This document shows, in pieces, positions 53,952-63,547 of a DNA stretch of 64,000 nucleotides. Under the pieces are notes generated by a model, which had not been told where the DNA came from, ran no database searches, and worked only from the letters and a program-made list of their open reading frames with translations. This DNA comes from Nitrospira sp. CR1.1 (GTDB lineage: Bacteria > Nitrospirota > Nitrospiria > Nitrospirales > Nitrospiraceae). How positions within the stretch are numbered: the stretch's first letter is position 1; each line of letters opens with the position of its first letter. The position numbers and the translations under genes are program-made. Location: assembly GCA_014055465.1 (NCBI GenBank), contig WIAF01000007.1:1-64000 (forward strand). Reading direction: 5' to 3'.

Positions 53952-54800
53952 ATGAAGAGGTGGCTGGTGGGCGGATCACTGTTCCTTGCCGTGATGCTGG
54001 CCGCCGTCGTTTTGCCGGCGCCCCTCCGCGCAATGGAGAAGGGAGTGGTTCCCCGGCCGGATCGGCCGGCCGTCAGGGCGTCAGCCTTGTACCTGATCGA
54101 TCTGACATCCGGGCGCGTCTTATTGGAAAAACACTCCACCCGTCGCCTGGCTCCCGCGAGCCTCACCAAGATCATGACCGCGCTGATCGCCCTGGACGCC
54201 GCGCCGCTCCAGGACGTGGTGACGATCCATCCGCGCGCGATTACGCACCCGTCCATCTACCATTTCCGTCCCGGGGAACAATTTCTTCTCCGTGATCTGA
54301 TCACGGCCATGCTGGTGGCCAGCGCGAACGATGCGTGCGAAGCGGTGGCCTGGCATATCGGGGGCGACGACAAGCGGTTCGTCGCCCTCATGAACGAGCG
54401 GGCGCGGAAACTGGATTTGAAAGACACCCGGTTTGCGAATCCCTGCGGCTTCGACGCGCCGGGACACTATTCCACCGCGGCGGACCTGGCGACGCTCACC
54501 GAACAGGCGCTCCGGCAGCCGGTCTTTTCCATGATGGTCAGGACGGTCGTGCGGGACATCGCCACCGTGGACGGGTCCAGACAACTCTCCCTGCACAGCA
54601 CGAACGAATTGCTGGCCGATCCGGATGTCAACGGCGTCAAGACCGGCTACACGAGCAAGGCGGGCCGCTGCCTCGTCGCGAGCATGTTCAAGGACGGGCG
54701 CCGGTTGTTGTTGGTGGGATTGAACCTGACAGACCAATGGACGCAGGCCACCAGCCTGCTTCGGTATGGCCATGAGCTCCTGCAGGACGGGAGTGGTTGA
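53952..54800 (+). CDS. D-alanyl-D-alanine carboxypeptidase (DacA/DacF family, PBP5-like)
   Basis: The enzyme trims the terminal D-Ala from peptidoglycan stem peptides. Its catalytic motifs are S70-L-T-K73 (PASLTKIM), S124-A-N126 and K230-T-G232 (VKTGYTSKAG). A signal peptide covers residues 1-27. The protein is 282 residues, shorter than PBP5 (about 400), because it stops soon after the catalytic domain and lacks the C-terminal beta domain and amphipathic anchor. It would be a soluble periplasmic enzyme. It lies 12 bases after the DUF4412-like gene. Confidence 0.92.
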   Translation: MKRWLVGGSLFLAVMLAAVVLPAPLRAMEKGVVPRPDRPAVRASALYLIDLTSGRVLLEKHSTRRLAPASLTKIMTALIALDAAPLQDVVTIHPRAITHPSIYHFRPGEQFLLRDLITAMLVASANDACEAVAWHIGGDDKRFVALMNERARKLDLKDTRFANPCGFDAPGHYSTAADLATLTEQALRQPVFSMMVRTVVRDIATVDGSRQLSLHSTNELLADPDVNGVKTGYTSKAGRCLVASMFKDGRRLLLVGLNLTDQWTQATSLLRYGHELLQDGSG

Positions 54801-54818
54801 CTGCGTGAGGCGCAAGCG

Positions 54819-56225
54819 CTATCGCCGTCCGGCGCGATGGAGATAGGCGTCGCGGAGATTCTGCTGCGCGACGATGAAATTGGGATCGAGTCTGGCTGCC
54901 AGTCGAAATTCGTCGATGGCCCGGTCCCACTCGTCCTGCAGCGCATAGGCTCGTCCCAGGTTGTTGTGCGGCCTGGCCTTGTTCGGAGATTTCAGGACCG
55001 CATCCGCCCAGAGCGAAAGCTGGTCCCGGTAGAGGTCATTTCGCTGGTGGGTGAAGAGGGCGAGGAGCAAGGCCAGCGCTGAGGCAAGACCCAGGGAAAC
55101 GGTCCGGACGACAGCGGGGCGGGAACAGGCGATCGTGAGCCGTTGCTCGGCGTGAGAGCCGAGTGAGACGAGCGCGATCAGCAATCCCGGCGAGGCCAGA
55201 TACAGGTTGCGTTCGCTGAGCAGGTCATTGCGTGGAATGAGGCTGGTCGGAAGAAGCTGCAGGAAAAACCAGGCAAGACCGAACGCAATCAGCGGAAAAC
55301 GTCGGCGGGCGATGAACGCGCTAGCCGCCATGGCCGAGAGGAACAGGCTATCGAGGGGCAGCGGCCATTGCGCCGGAGAATGGAAGAGCGGGAGATCATG
55401 ATCGAAGTTTTGACTCCAGGGCGTGAAGTACAGCAGCAGCGCATAGACCGTGGCGTGCAGCTCGCTTAGCAAATTGACCAGCCAGGGGCGGAGGTGAATG
55501 CTGAACTGCGCCAGCGCCGAATAGCGCGGGTGCAGCATCGCCCAGCCGGCAGCGAGCAGCAGAACAATCCAGAACGGCAGATGGTCACGGAGGACGGCAG
55601 TGCGTAGTTCGTCGCCATGCTTCCGGCGGATCACATGGTCCCAGAGCAGCAGCACGACCGGAAAGGTGCCCGCTGTTTCCTTGGAACCGATCGCCAGCAG
55701 GAAGAGGACTATCGAGCCTATAAAAGGAGCCCGGCCGAACCTCCTTGGCCCGGAACCTTCCGTTGCCCTGATGTAGAGCAACAGCGAGCCGAGGTAGAAG
55801 CACGACATCAAGCCGGAGGCCCGTCCCGAGATGTAGGTGACCGTTTCCGTGGCGATGGGGTGGATGAGGAAGAACAGGGAGGCCCAGAACGGGACCGAGG
55901 AGCGCTCATCCGATACCGCGCTGGTGAGGATGCGGAAGATCAGCAATCCTGACCCGAGGTGTAGCAGGAGATTCAGGAGGTGGTAGCCGGACGGATCGGC
56001 TCCATACTGCGAACGGTCGAAGAGGAACGTGGCGTATAACACGGGGCGGACCATGTGATCGAGGTGCCCGAAGAAGTGCCGCCATCCATCGAGATGGGGA
56101 TTTTCGAGAATCGCGACCGTGTCATCGTAGTGAAAATCTCCACCGAAGCCGGACCAGTAGGCCGCCACGGTGCAAGCGCAGAGCAGGAAGCAGAGATGCC
56201 AGTGGCGAGGGGGTGGAAGGTTCAT
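54819..56225 (-). CDS. TMTC-like polytopic membrane protein with C-terminal TPR
   Basis: The 468-residue protein has about ten TM spans, starting with CFLLCACTVAAYWSGFGGDFHYDD. The FHYDDTVAILENPHL segment and FLIHPIATETVTYISGR are typical of GT-C type proteins with TMTC/DUF1736 features. The C-terminal 70 residues hold two TPR units (ARPHNNLGRAYALQDEWDRAIDEF). Such proteins are thought to act as glycosyltransferases using polyprenyl-linked sugars. It converges on dacF, with 18 bases between stops, and is divergent from the next gene. Confidence 0.75.
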   Translation of the reverse strand: MNLPPPRHWHLCFLLCACTVAAYWSGFGGDFHYDDTVAILENPHLDGWRHFFGHLDHMVRPVLYATFLFDRSQYGADPSGYHLLNLLLHLGSGLLIFRILTSAVSDERSSVPFWASLFFLIHPIATETVTYISGRASGLMSCFYLGSLLLYIRATEGSGPRRFGRAPFIGSIVLFLLAIGSKETAGTFPVVLLLWDHVIRRKHGDELRTAVLRDHLPFWIVLLLAAGWAMLHPRYSALAQFSIHLRPWLVNLLSELHATVYALLLYFTPWSQNFDHDLPLFHSPAQWPLPLDSLFLSAMAASAFIARRRFPLIAFGLAWFFLQLLPTSLIPRNDLLSERNLYLASPGLLIALVSLGSHAEQRLTIACSRPAVVRTVSLGLASALALLLALFTHQRNDLYRDQLSLWADAVLKSPNKARPHNNLGRAYALQDEWDRAIDEFRLAARLDPNFIVAQQNLRDAYLHRAGRR

Positions 56226-56270
56226 GGGCCTCGTTATACTGCATTACGACGAAACGATACAGGGGGGATT

Positions 56271-56633
56271 ATGGCAGGCGTACATCGGGCGCTGTGGGGC
56301 ATGGGGCTGTGCGTGCTTGCGATGTCGTTTCCAACCGGCAGCGAGGCCGTGTCGAGTAGTCAACTGTGCCAAGCGGTGGGCAATGACCTGTGGGGGCAGT
56401 CTCGCAGTGCGGCAATGCCCAGCAACGAGGCGTCAATCGAGAAGCTGCAGAAGATCAAGCAGGATTGCCCCCAATTAGCCGTCAGCATCGACAGGCTGGT
56501 CAGTGGCATCAAGGCACACCTGCAACGGCAGGCTGATGCGAGCAAGCACGTTAGGAAATCCGGCGAGGCGTACCAGAATTCAGCCTATGACCCGGGAGGG
56601 TTCAACACAGGCGGCAGCTTCAGCCCGAATTAA
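56271..56633 (+). CDS. Small secreted protein of unknown function
   Basis: The 120-residue protein has a signal peptide (residues 1-26, LWGMGLCVLAMSFPTGSEA) and then about 95 mostly helical residues with two Cys residues (SSSQLCQAVGNDLW, KIKQDCPQLAVSIDRL) that could form a disulfide. A Gly/Ser-rich tail ends it. An AGGGGGGA site precedes the ATG. The HEAT-repeat gene follows after 31 bases, so the two may be co-transcribed. No family is recognised. Confidence 0.65.
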   Translation: MAGVHRALWGMGLCVLAMSFPTGSEAVSSSQLCQAVGNDLWGQSRSAAMPSNEASIEKLQKIKQDCPQLAVSIDRLVSGIKAHLQRQADASKHVRKSGEAYQNSAYDPGGFNTGGSFSPN

Positions 56634-56664
56634 CGGCGCCGGGCAAGACTCAGGAGGACTCTTC

Positions 56665-57852
56665 ATGAACCGAGGTCAATCACAATCCGTATCGACCATG
56701 ATGCGCCTGTTCACGCTGTCGCTGCTTTCCCTCTGCCCGCTCTTACCGGTTGCGACCGCGGGCGCGACTCCCAAAGATGATGTGGTGGATCAGTTCCTCG
56801 GAGGCTGTGTCGGGAAACCGGCCAAAGCATCGAACTGTGACACGCTCCGGCCGCAGTTCGTCGACATCGTCAAGGATGACCTGCTGACGCTGGGGTCCTC
56901 GGCCGATCGGAAGCATCTGCCGGATATCGTCCGCCTGTTCAGGAGCGACGAGGTCGAACTCCGGATCGCGGCTGCGGATGCCATCGGGATGATCGGGCCG
57001 CAGGATCAGGACGTGGACTTACTCATTCCGCTCACCAACGATCCCGTCCCGGATGTCCGCCATGCGGTGTCGCACATGATCACGCGCGGGAAAGGCAAGG
57101 CGTTGGACTCTCTGAAGGAGCGCATCATGCCGATACGCACGGGCCGCGAGGTGGAAAAGCCGGCCGATGCCGGGAAATTATCGCTCCCGCTGATGCCAGA
57201 CAGTGTGTACGTCTTCGACTCCAGCGATGCGATGAAGGGGCGTCTCTCCTATGTGGCAAGGGGCAAGGGCGACCCGGCGCAGTTCTACAAACCGAAGGCC
57301 AAGAAGGGGCCGTATACACTGGACCAGTTCAAGGAGCAGTATCGCTATCAGTTGCGGGATGAAGAAGAAGCGCTCAATGAATGGCAACGGACGCAGGTGG
57401 AACAGGAAAAGGCCCCGGATCCGAAAGACATGCAAGCCTATCTCGAATACATACAACGGATAGGTTCGTTATCGACGCAAGGAGGCATGGGGAGGATGTA
57501 CTTCGATACCTACCAGCCGAATCTCTACGGCGCTCCGACCGTGTACGTGCTGGAGGAACGGCAGATCGGTCAGCGCAGCTATCCCACCCGCTACGTGGTG
57601 GTCTATCAAGAGCTGGCCTTCAAGCGTCCCGGTTATCGGTTGAACTGGACTATGGTATCCGACAGCGCCATCAAGACCGCGCAAGCCGCTTCGTTGGCGG
57701 AGGAAAAAGAGGAGCTGGCGAACAAAGCCGAAAGCGAAGCCCTGAAGAAAAAAGCCGCGGAACTGGAGGCCGTGACCAAAAAGAAGGAAGCGGCGGGCAG
57801 ACAACAATTTAAAAAGGGCCAGGAAGATCTGGAAAAGGCGCTGGGATTTTAG
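56665..57852 (+). CDS. Secreted HEAT-repeat protein with coiled-coil tail
   Basis: A signal peptide (FTLSLLSLCPLLPVATAGA) is followed by HEAT-like helices (KHLPDIVRLFRSDEVELRIAAADAIGMIGPQDQDVDLLIPLTNDPVPDVRHAVSHMI) at about 82-140. The central part (about 170-335) has no family I know. The last 60 residues are a charged coiled coil (LAEEKEELANKAESEALKKKAAELEA). The ATG at 56665 follows an AGGAGG site. It is probably periplasmic. It follows the small secreted gene and precedes a 264-base gap. Confidence 0.68.
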   Translation: MNRGQSQSVSTMMRLFTLSLLSLCPLLPVATAGATPKDDVVDQFLGGCVGKPAKASNCDTLRPQFVDIVKDDLLTLGSSADRKHLPDIVRLFRSDEVELRIAAADAIGMIGPQDQDVDLLIPLTNDPVPDVRHAVSHMITRGKGKALDSLKERIMPIRTGREVEKPADAGKLSLPLMPDSVYVFDSSDAMKGRLSYVARGKGDPAQFYKPKAKKGPYTLDQFKEQYRYQLRDEEEALNEWQRTQVEQEKAPDPKDMQAYLEYIQRIGSLSTQGGMGRMYFDTYQPNLYGAPTVYVLEERQIGQRSYPTRYVVVYQELAFKRPGYRLNWTMVSDSAIKTAQAASLAEEKEELANKAESEALKKKAAELEAVTKKKEAAGRQQFKKGQEDLEKALGF

Positions 57853-58116
57853 CAAGACGGAAGAGGTGAGACACGCTGGCAGGCGCCGATCGCCCAGAAC
57901 GTATGGCTGCCTTCACCTGCACCTGTTCCATGGAATCCGGAGTCACCCACGGAGGCCTGATATTTTCACGGGACACATCGGGCGCCTCTCCCTCCACAGG
58001 CGCGTTCACAGCCGTGTGATCCAACGCGCCTGTGCCGGTGACTTGGTAGAGGTTCTCCGCACACCGTGCGATCAGCTGCCCGACATGATCCCTTAGCGTC
58101 ACCAACCTGATTCCCC

Positions 58117-59202
58117 ATGAACATTCTCCAGGCGACGCACGAGTATGAGCGATGGTCGGCGCGGCAGGTGCCGGTTGTGCCGGCGGATCTGCGTGTGAAG
58201 CATACCCTGATGACGCAGAGCGCGTTCTCTTTTCTCCGGGCTACCTGCTACCGGTGGATGCAGGTTTGGCCGGAAGTCTGTGCCGGTCTGGCCGGGGCGC
58301 CGGCGCTGCGGGCGGTCGCCGATCTGCATGTCGAAAATTTCGGCACGTGGCGCGATAGCGAAGGGCGTCTGATTTGGGGCATCAACGATTTCGACGAGGC
58401 CTGCGTTGTTCCCTACCAGAGCGACCTGGTGCGCTTGGTCGTGAGCGCCAGGCTTGCCGGTCGGGCTGAGCATCTTGCCGTCAAGTTGGGTGAGGCCTGC
58501 GAGGCGGTGCTGACCGGCTACGTCGAAGGCCTGCGGGCAGGCGGGAAGCCGTTTGTGTTGTCGGAACAGCATGCCTGGTTGCGTGAGATCGCGACGAACT
58601 CGCTGCGCGATCCGGTGAAATTCTGGAAAAAGATGGCGGCGCTGCCGATGGTCCAAGACACGGTCCCTCACGAGGTGACGGACGCGCTCGAGCAGGTGAT
58701 GCCGGAGGCGGGTCTCGCCTATAGTCTCAGGCGGCGGCGCTCGGGTCTCGGCAGCCTGGGGCGCCCGCGATTTGTGGCGCTTGCCGAGTGGCGCGGCGGG
58801 AAGGTGGCCCGGGAGGCGAAGCGGCTGATCGCTGCTGCCGGTCTCTGGGCTCAAGGGCAGAAGGGGAGCGGCGCGCTGCTGTATCCATCGATGTTGGAGC
58901 AGTCCGTGCGTTGCCGCGATCCGTTTGTGCGGATGGAGGGCCAGTGGCTGCTCCGGCGGCTGTCGCCCTACTGCTCCCGGATTGAAGTGACGGCGCTGCC
59001 GAGGAAACGGGACGAGGGCAAGTTGCTGTATGCGATGGGCTGGGAGACGGCGAATGTGCATCTCGGGGACCAGCCACACATCAAAGCGGTCCAACGCGAC
59101 CTGGCTGCGAGGAAATCCGCCTGGCTACGGAAAGCGGCGAAGGCGATGACGAAGGCCACTCTCGCGGATTGGACACACTGGACTGAACATCATGCCAGGT
59201 AA
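58117..59202 (+). CDS. DUF2252 family protein (kinase-like fold)
   Basis: The 361-residue protein has the DUF2252 signature VADLHVENFGTW followed by GINDFDEACVVPYQSDLVRLVVSARLA, which resembles the catalytic loop and DFG-like segment of aminoglycoside-phosphotransferase-type kinases. The later part (ETANVHLGDQ) fits the family too. The substrate is unknown. It overlaps a phosphatase gene by 11 bases, so a phosphorylation/dephosphorylation pair is suggested. The ATG at 58117 has a weak ribosome site. Confidence 0.82.
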   Translation: MNILQATHEYERWSARQVPVVPADLRVKHTLMTQSAFSFLRATCYRWMQVWPEVCAGLAGAPALRAVADLHVENFGTWRDSEGRLIWGINDFDEACVVPYQSDLVRLVVSARLAGRAEHLAVKLGEACEAVLTGYVEGLRAGGKPFVLSEQHAWLREIATNSLRDPVKFWKKMAALPMVQDTVPHEVTDALEQVMPEAGLAYSLRRRRSGLGSLGRPRFVALAEWRGGKVAREAKRLIAAAGLWAQGQKGSGALLYPSMLEQSVRCRDPFVRMEGQWLLRRLSPYCSRIEVTALPRKRDEGKLLYAMGWETANVHLGDQPHIKAVQRDLAARKSAWLRKAAKAMTKATLADWTHWTEHHAR

Positions 59203-59698
59203 CTCATCACCAGAGCAAAAGAGCGGAACGGTGCTGACGCCATACCCGCTCAATCTGCCCGGCCGGATCTACGGCAGCGCGATGCCGTTCGGCCTGTATG
59301 ATCCTGACGGGACCTTGTTGCCGGAGTTCAGAGCCGCCGCGATTCATGGGGTGGTGTTGTTGGCCGAGCCGGATGAATGCCGGGAAAAAACAGGGCGGGA
59401 TCTGCTCGCAATCTATCAAGCCGAAGGGCTGACGGTGCTTCCGCTGCCGATTCCCAACTACGGCGTGCCCGCCGATGGCCGCCTGCCCGGCGTGCTCAGG
59501 CAGGCGCGCGAACAGGCCGCGCAGGGGCGCAACCTGCTGATCCATTGTTCCGCCGGGCTCGGACGCACGGCATTATTTGCGACGTTGCTGGCACGGTCGG
59601 TTTTGAGGCTGTCGGGGCCGGAGGCGCTGGCCTGGCTGGGACGCCATCAACCAGGCGCGCTTCTCACGCCGGCGCAAATCATGCTGATCATGAAATAA
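59192..59698 (+). CDS. Dual-specificity/tyrosine-type protein phosphatase
   Basis: The 168-residue protein has the Cys-based phosphatase signature H118-C119-SAGLGRT with the phosphate-binding Arg at 125, as in atypical dual-specificity phosphatases. A general-acid Asp may be in PDECREK or elsewhere. It has no signal peptide, so it acts in the cytoplasm. It starts inside the end of the DUF2252 gene (11-base overlap), implying co-translation. The substrate could be a protein or a small phosphorylated molecule. Confidence 0.82.
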   Translation: MPGNSSPEQKSGTVLTPYPLNLPGRIYGSAMPFGLYDPDGTLLPEFRAAAIHGVVLLAEPDECREKTGRDLLAIYQAEGLTVLPLPIPNYGVPADGRLPGVLRQAREQAAQGRNLLIHCSAGLGRTALFATLLARSVLRLSGPEALAWLGRHQPGALLTPAQIMLIMK

Positions 59699-59730
59699 AG
59701 AGTCGGAATAGTTTTGCCTCATGAAGGCGC

Positions 59731-60279
59731 TCATTTCTTCGCCGCAGACATTTCGACCGTTTCCCGGATCTTGACCCACGTGTCCCAGCCGTAACTTTTG
59801 GCCGTGCTCCTGATCGCTTCCCTGGCGGATTCGATGGCTTTCCTCACCTGCTCCCGGTCCATCGTGGATGCATGCCGAACGACGATGTGAAGCGTCTGCG
59901 GATCGGCGAGGACGATGTCGAGCGAATAGGGACGGTCAGCGCTGGCCTCGCGGCGCAGGCCGGCTCTCGTAATCAGAGCCAGCCATTCACCTTCCGTGGG
60001 CGTGTAGGGGGCGAGGCCGGGCCGGCCGGATGGCGAGTGGGCCTCCGTGGTTGCCGTTTCCTCCCTGACCGCCTGACATTGATTGTCGCTGCAGGCCTTG
60101 AGGCGCACCCGCCGGTTTTCCAGGCAGCTATTTCTATCGCCCGCGCTGATGGCATTATCGAGGCATTTGCGCACCTCCTCTTCAGCGGCGTAGAAACAAT
60201 CCGAACAAGGGCTCTGGGCAGAGACAGACGCAGTCAGTACCAGCGGCAGAGATACGGCGCACAACAGCCATCGGTTCAT
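59731..60279 (-). CDS. Secreted Cys-rich protein of unknown function
   Basis: A signal peptide (residues 1-21, LCAVSLPLVLTASVSA) precedes a Cys-rich segment (PCSDCFYAAEEEVRKC, SCLENRRVRLKACSDNQC) with seven Cys residues within about 45, then a linker and a C-terminal domain of about 90 residues (SLDIVLADPQTLHIVV). The spacing suggests several disulfides or a metal site. A GGGAGG site precedes the ATG at 60279. No family is recognised. It converges with the phosphatase gene. Confidence 0.65.
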   Translation of the reverse strand: MNRWLLCAVSLPLVLTASVSAQSPCSDCFYAAEEEVRKCLDNAISAGDRNSCLENRRVRLKACSDNQCQAVREETATTEAHSPSGRPGLAPYTPTEGEWLALITRAGLRREASADRPYSLDIVLADPQTLHIVVRHASTMDREQVRKAIESAREAIRSTAKSYGWDTWVKIRETVEMSAAKK

Positions 60280-60519
60280 GATCGGACCTCCCGTGCCAAT
60301 TCTCTACGCCACTCACCGCGCGATTTCAATCATGGGACTGCGATGCATCACCGGAGAGGCCTGACCGGGAGGGATTGCTTGCAATCATCCGGGGCGAGGT
60401 CGCACACTGCCCGGCAACGGCGCAGCGTCTCCGTGCCGCTGGCCGATGAACAGGAGCGCGCGACGGTATTGAACAGCCGGAGGCGAGCTTGATGCACACT
60501 CTTGGAAGGAGCGTGAGCC

Positions 60520-60870
60520 ATGTTGAATGCTGAGGTCATGGCGGCGGTGCTGGAATTTCGGCGGAAGCGCAACTGGGAGCAGTTCCACACACCGAAGGAA
60601 CTCGCTGCCGCCATTGCAGTCGAGGCGAGCGAACTCCTGGAAGTCTTTCAATGGAAGTCTCACGAGGAAGTGGCGCGGTTGCTCGACAGTCCGTCACGGG
60701 AACGTGTCACGGACGAAATCGCCGATGTGGTGATGCTCCTGTCCTATCTCTGCCACGACCTTGGCCTGGATGTGAATGACGCGGTGCGCTCGAAGCTGGA
60801 GAAAAACAACGCGAAGTATCCGGTCGAAACGTCATACGGCAATGCTCGCAAGTATGACGAAGGGCCGTGA
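60520..60870 (+). CDS. MazG-like nucleotide pyrophosphohydrolase
   Basis: The 116-residue all-alpha enzyme has the metal-binding ExxE...ExxD motif: E35-A-S-E38 in VEASELLEVFQW and E66-I-A-D69 in DEIADVVMLL. The sequence (RRKRNWEQFHTPKELAAAIAVEASEL) resembles dCTP pyrophosphatase and small MazG proteins of the MazG/RS21-C6 family that clean up unwanted nucleotides. An AAGGAG site precedes the ATG. It stands alone between two gaps. The exact nucleotide is not predictable. Confidence 0.86.
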   Translation: MLNAEVMAAVLEFRRKRNWEQFHTPKELAAAIAVEASELLEVFQWKSHEEVARLLDSPSRERVTDEIADVVMLLSYLCHDLGLDVNDAVRSKLEKNNAKYPVETSYGNARKYDEGP

Positions 60871-61021
60871 ATGAACGGCGCATATCCACGAGTGCAGGCA
60901 GCCACGTCAACGAATGTCTGGATGACCGTCCAGGCGCCTGAGGCCCCTCGACGACATATCCGGCCTGGAAAGAGCTCGGCGCCACTCCGGCAGAGAGCGC
61001 CGGGGAAAGAGAGCGTCGTCC

Positions 61022-63547
61022 TCAGGCACTGTGATCGTCCTTCTGACGTTGTGTGCCGCGGCTCTGTGACGCCCATTTGTTAATGGTCATCATGAGGCTT
61101 TCTTTTTTTATGGGCTTACTCAGGTAGTCGTCCATGTCGGCATCCAGGCATTTTTGCTGATCCTCCTGCATGGCGTTTGCGGTGAGGGCAACGATGGGGA
61201 CACGTGGGCGTTTCTGGTCCCGTTCTTCTTTCCGAATCGCCGCCGTTGCCTCAAACCCGTCCATCTCCGGCATTTGGCAATCCATCAGGATCAGCGCATA
61301 GTTGATTCGGGATACAGCCTCGACCGCCTCGAGTCCATTCGCAACCACGTCGGCCCGATATCCGAGTTTTTCCAATTGGCAAACTGCGACCTTTTGATTC
61401 ACGATATTATCCTCGGCGACCAGGATTCGTATTTTTTCCGCCACTTCCAGTTCCTTCAGCACATGCCGGGTCAATAAGACGTCGTGGGACCGTTGTCGGA
61501 TGTCACCGTCGGCACTGCCGGGAGCAGGTTTGGCCGGCATCTCAATCATGCGGGACAAACAATCATAGAGATGCGCACGGTGCACGGGTTTCGTGAGATA
61601 GGCGGCGATTCCAGCCTCTTTCGCCAGCCCCGCCTGCCCGCGCATGCCGACCGATGTCAGGAGAATAAGACGTGTCGCGGCCAGGTCCGGATCCGCGGAA
61701 ATCGCGCGCGCCAGTTCGAAACCGTCCATCTCGGGCATGAGGAGGTCGAGGATCGCGACATCAAACGGCTCTCCGCCGGCTGCAGCCTGCCTCAGAAGCG
61801 TCAGCGCCTGATGACCGTCAGAAGCGCTGACGCTCCGGAGACCCCATTGCTGAGCATGATGCTCCAGGATGCGTCGATTGGTGGCGTTGTCGTCAACAAT
61901 GCAGACTCGTCGTCCCGGGAGCGACCCTTTCACCGCCGGCGGCTCTTGAAGCTGGGCCGGCTGTTTGGCCATCTGCACCGTGAACCGGAATGTGCATCCC
62001 TGGCCGGGCATACTTTCGACTCCGATCACCCCGCCCATCTGTTCCACGAGCTGCTTACAAATGGCCAGCCCCAGCCCCGTGCCGCCAAATTTTCGTGTTG
62101 TTGATGTATCCGCTTGAGAGAACGGTTTGAACAGCATCTCCTGGACCTCAGGAGATATGCCGATTCCCGTATCCGATACCGCGAATTCAATCGTGACCTG
62201 CTGGTCGGTCTCCGCTCCGTGGGTGACGAGGATGATCACTTCTCCCTGCTGGGTAAACTTGATCGCATTGGCGGTCAAATTCACAAGGATCTGTCGCAGC
62301 CGGCCCGGGTCTCCCCGCAGCGCCGTGGGCACGTCCGCATGAAGCAGGTACCCGATCTCCAACCCCTTGCTCTGCGCCGGCTCGGCAAAGAGGTCCAACG
62401 CCTCCTCGACCATCGCCCGTAAATCGAAATCAATCGACTCCAGGGTCAACCTGCCCGCTTCGAATTTAGAGAAATCCAGGATGTCATTGATGATGTCGAG
62501 AAGCGCATCGCTGGACCGGCGCACGATCTCGGCATACTCGCGTTGTTCATCCGTTAACTCCGTATCGAGCAGCAACCCGGTCATCCCGATAATGCCGTTC
62601 ATGGGCGTGCGGATTTCATGGCTCATGACGGCCAGGAAGGCCGATTTGGCTTGCGTGGCGGCTTGGGCATCGAACAAGGCTTTGTCGAGGCGCGATGACT
62701 GATCACGAACGGTGCGCTCGTACACATCCATCAATTGGTTGAGCACCAGCGCTTGAGAGCGGAGTTGGTCTGCCGTCGGGGCGGCTTGCGATCGCTGAAG
62801 CTGCGCCGAACGACGGGGGTTGGAAAAAATCATGTCGGGGGTATCGAAGGGAAGGAGGCTCGCCTTTGCGGCCAGCGCGAATGGCTTAAAGAGCTGCGCC
62901 GTTTCCTCAGGGATGTGATTTCTACTGAATAGAATGATGGCAAAGAGCTCCCCTGACGGGAGTAATCCTCCGAACCCCAGCACAGATTTGATGCCGAATG
63001 GAATGACAAAAGTGTTCTGCGCTGGGATGTAGGGGCTTCCTACCGCCTCCGGGACATAAAAGACGTTGTATGCTTGTTGCTCAGCTGCGAGCAGCATAGT
63101 CGGCGTCGGTTTGATCACACAATTGACGTCGATTCCAAGCTGGTGGATGAGCTGCGAGATCATGGGAATACTGGTGAGGACCTGTTCGCTGGGCAGCGGA
63201 ATGACCTGGTGGCCGCTCGACAGGTGCCTGGAGTTCCACGCCGGTTCTTGTCCCACGGTCCCTAACAAGACGAGGCACTTATGCGTAGGGGATTCCTCAA
63301 TATTCCCGAGCATCTGTCGCGCGCGGTTCTGCAACTCTGAATTCAATCCGCCGAATGGTTGAGTGACGAACAGCCGCACGAGTGCACAGGATCGTTGGGA
63401 CGTGCCTTTCATCAGAAAATGGTCATACAGGAATCGCACCATTTGTCCTGCAACCTCCTCCATGCTGGCCGCATCTGCGCCAATTTTCCGGAGGGTGGTG
63501 AGGGTATCTGTCAGTTCGGAGAGCGTGAAGTTGGGCGGATTAAACAT
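61022..63547 (-). CDS. Hybrid histidine kinase with two receiver domains
   Basis: The 841-residue protein has no TM segment. Residues 1-240 are a GAF-like sensor region ([41 protein letters not shown]). A coiled linker leads to HisKA with H310 ([15 protein letters not shown]), an ATP-binding domain ([21 protein letters not shown]), receiver 1 with D601 ([12 protein letters not shown]) and receiver 2 with D756 ([11 protein letters not shown]). Both receivers keep their acidic residues and Lys. No Hpt or output domain follows, so the phosphate must pass to another protein. No partner gene is visible in the window. Confidence 0.92.
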   Translation of the reverse strand: MFNPPNFTLSELTDTLTTLRKIGADAASMEEVAGQMVRFLYDHFLMKGTSQRSCALVRLFVTQPFGGLNSELQNRARQMLGNIEESPTHKCLVLLGTVGQEPAWNSRHLSSGHQVIPLPSEQVLTSIPMISQLIHQLGIDVNCVIKPTPTMLLAAEQQAYNVFYVPEAVGSPYIPAQNTFVIPFGIKSVLGFGGLLPSGELFAIILFSRNHIPEETAQLFKPFALAAKASLLPFDTPDMIFSNPRRSAQLQRSQAAPTADQLRSQALVLNQLMDVYERTVRDQSSRLDKALFDAQAATQAKSAFLAVMSHEIRTPMNGIIGMTGLLLDTELTDEQREYAEIVRRSSDALLDIINDILDFSKFEAGRLTLESIDFDLRAMVEEALDLFAEPAQSKGLEIGYLLHADVPTALRGDPGRLRQILVNLTANAIKFTQQGEVIILVTHGAETDQQVTIEFAVSDTGIGISPEVQEMLFKPFSQADTSTTRKFGGTGLGLAICKQLVEQMGGVIGVESMPGQGCTFRFTVQMAKQPAQLQEPPAVKGSLPGRRVCIVDDNATNRRILEHHAQQWGLRSVSASDGHQALTLLRQAAAGGEPFDVAILDLLMPEMDGFELARAISADPDLAATRLILLTSVGMRGQAGLAKEAGIAAYLTKPVHRAHLYDCLSRMIEMPAKPAPGSADGDIRQRSHDVLLTRHVLKELEVAEKIRILVAEDNIVNQKVAVCQLEKLGYRADVVANGLEAVEAVSRINYALILMDCQMPEMDGFEATAAIRKEERDQKRPRVPIVALTANAMQEDQQKCLDADMDDYLSKPIKKESLMMTINKWASQSRGTQRQKDDHSA

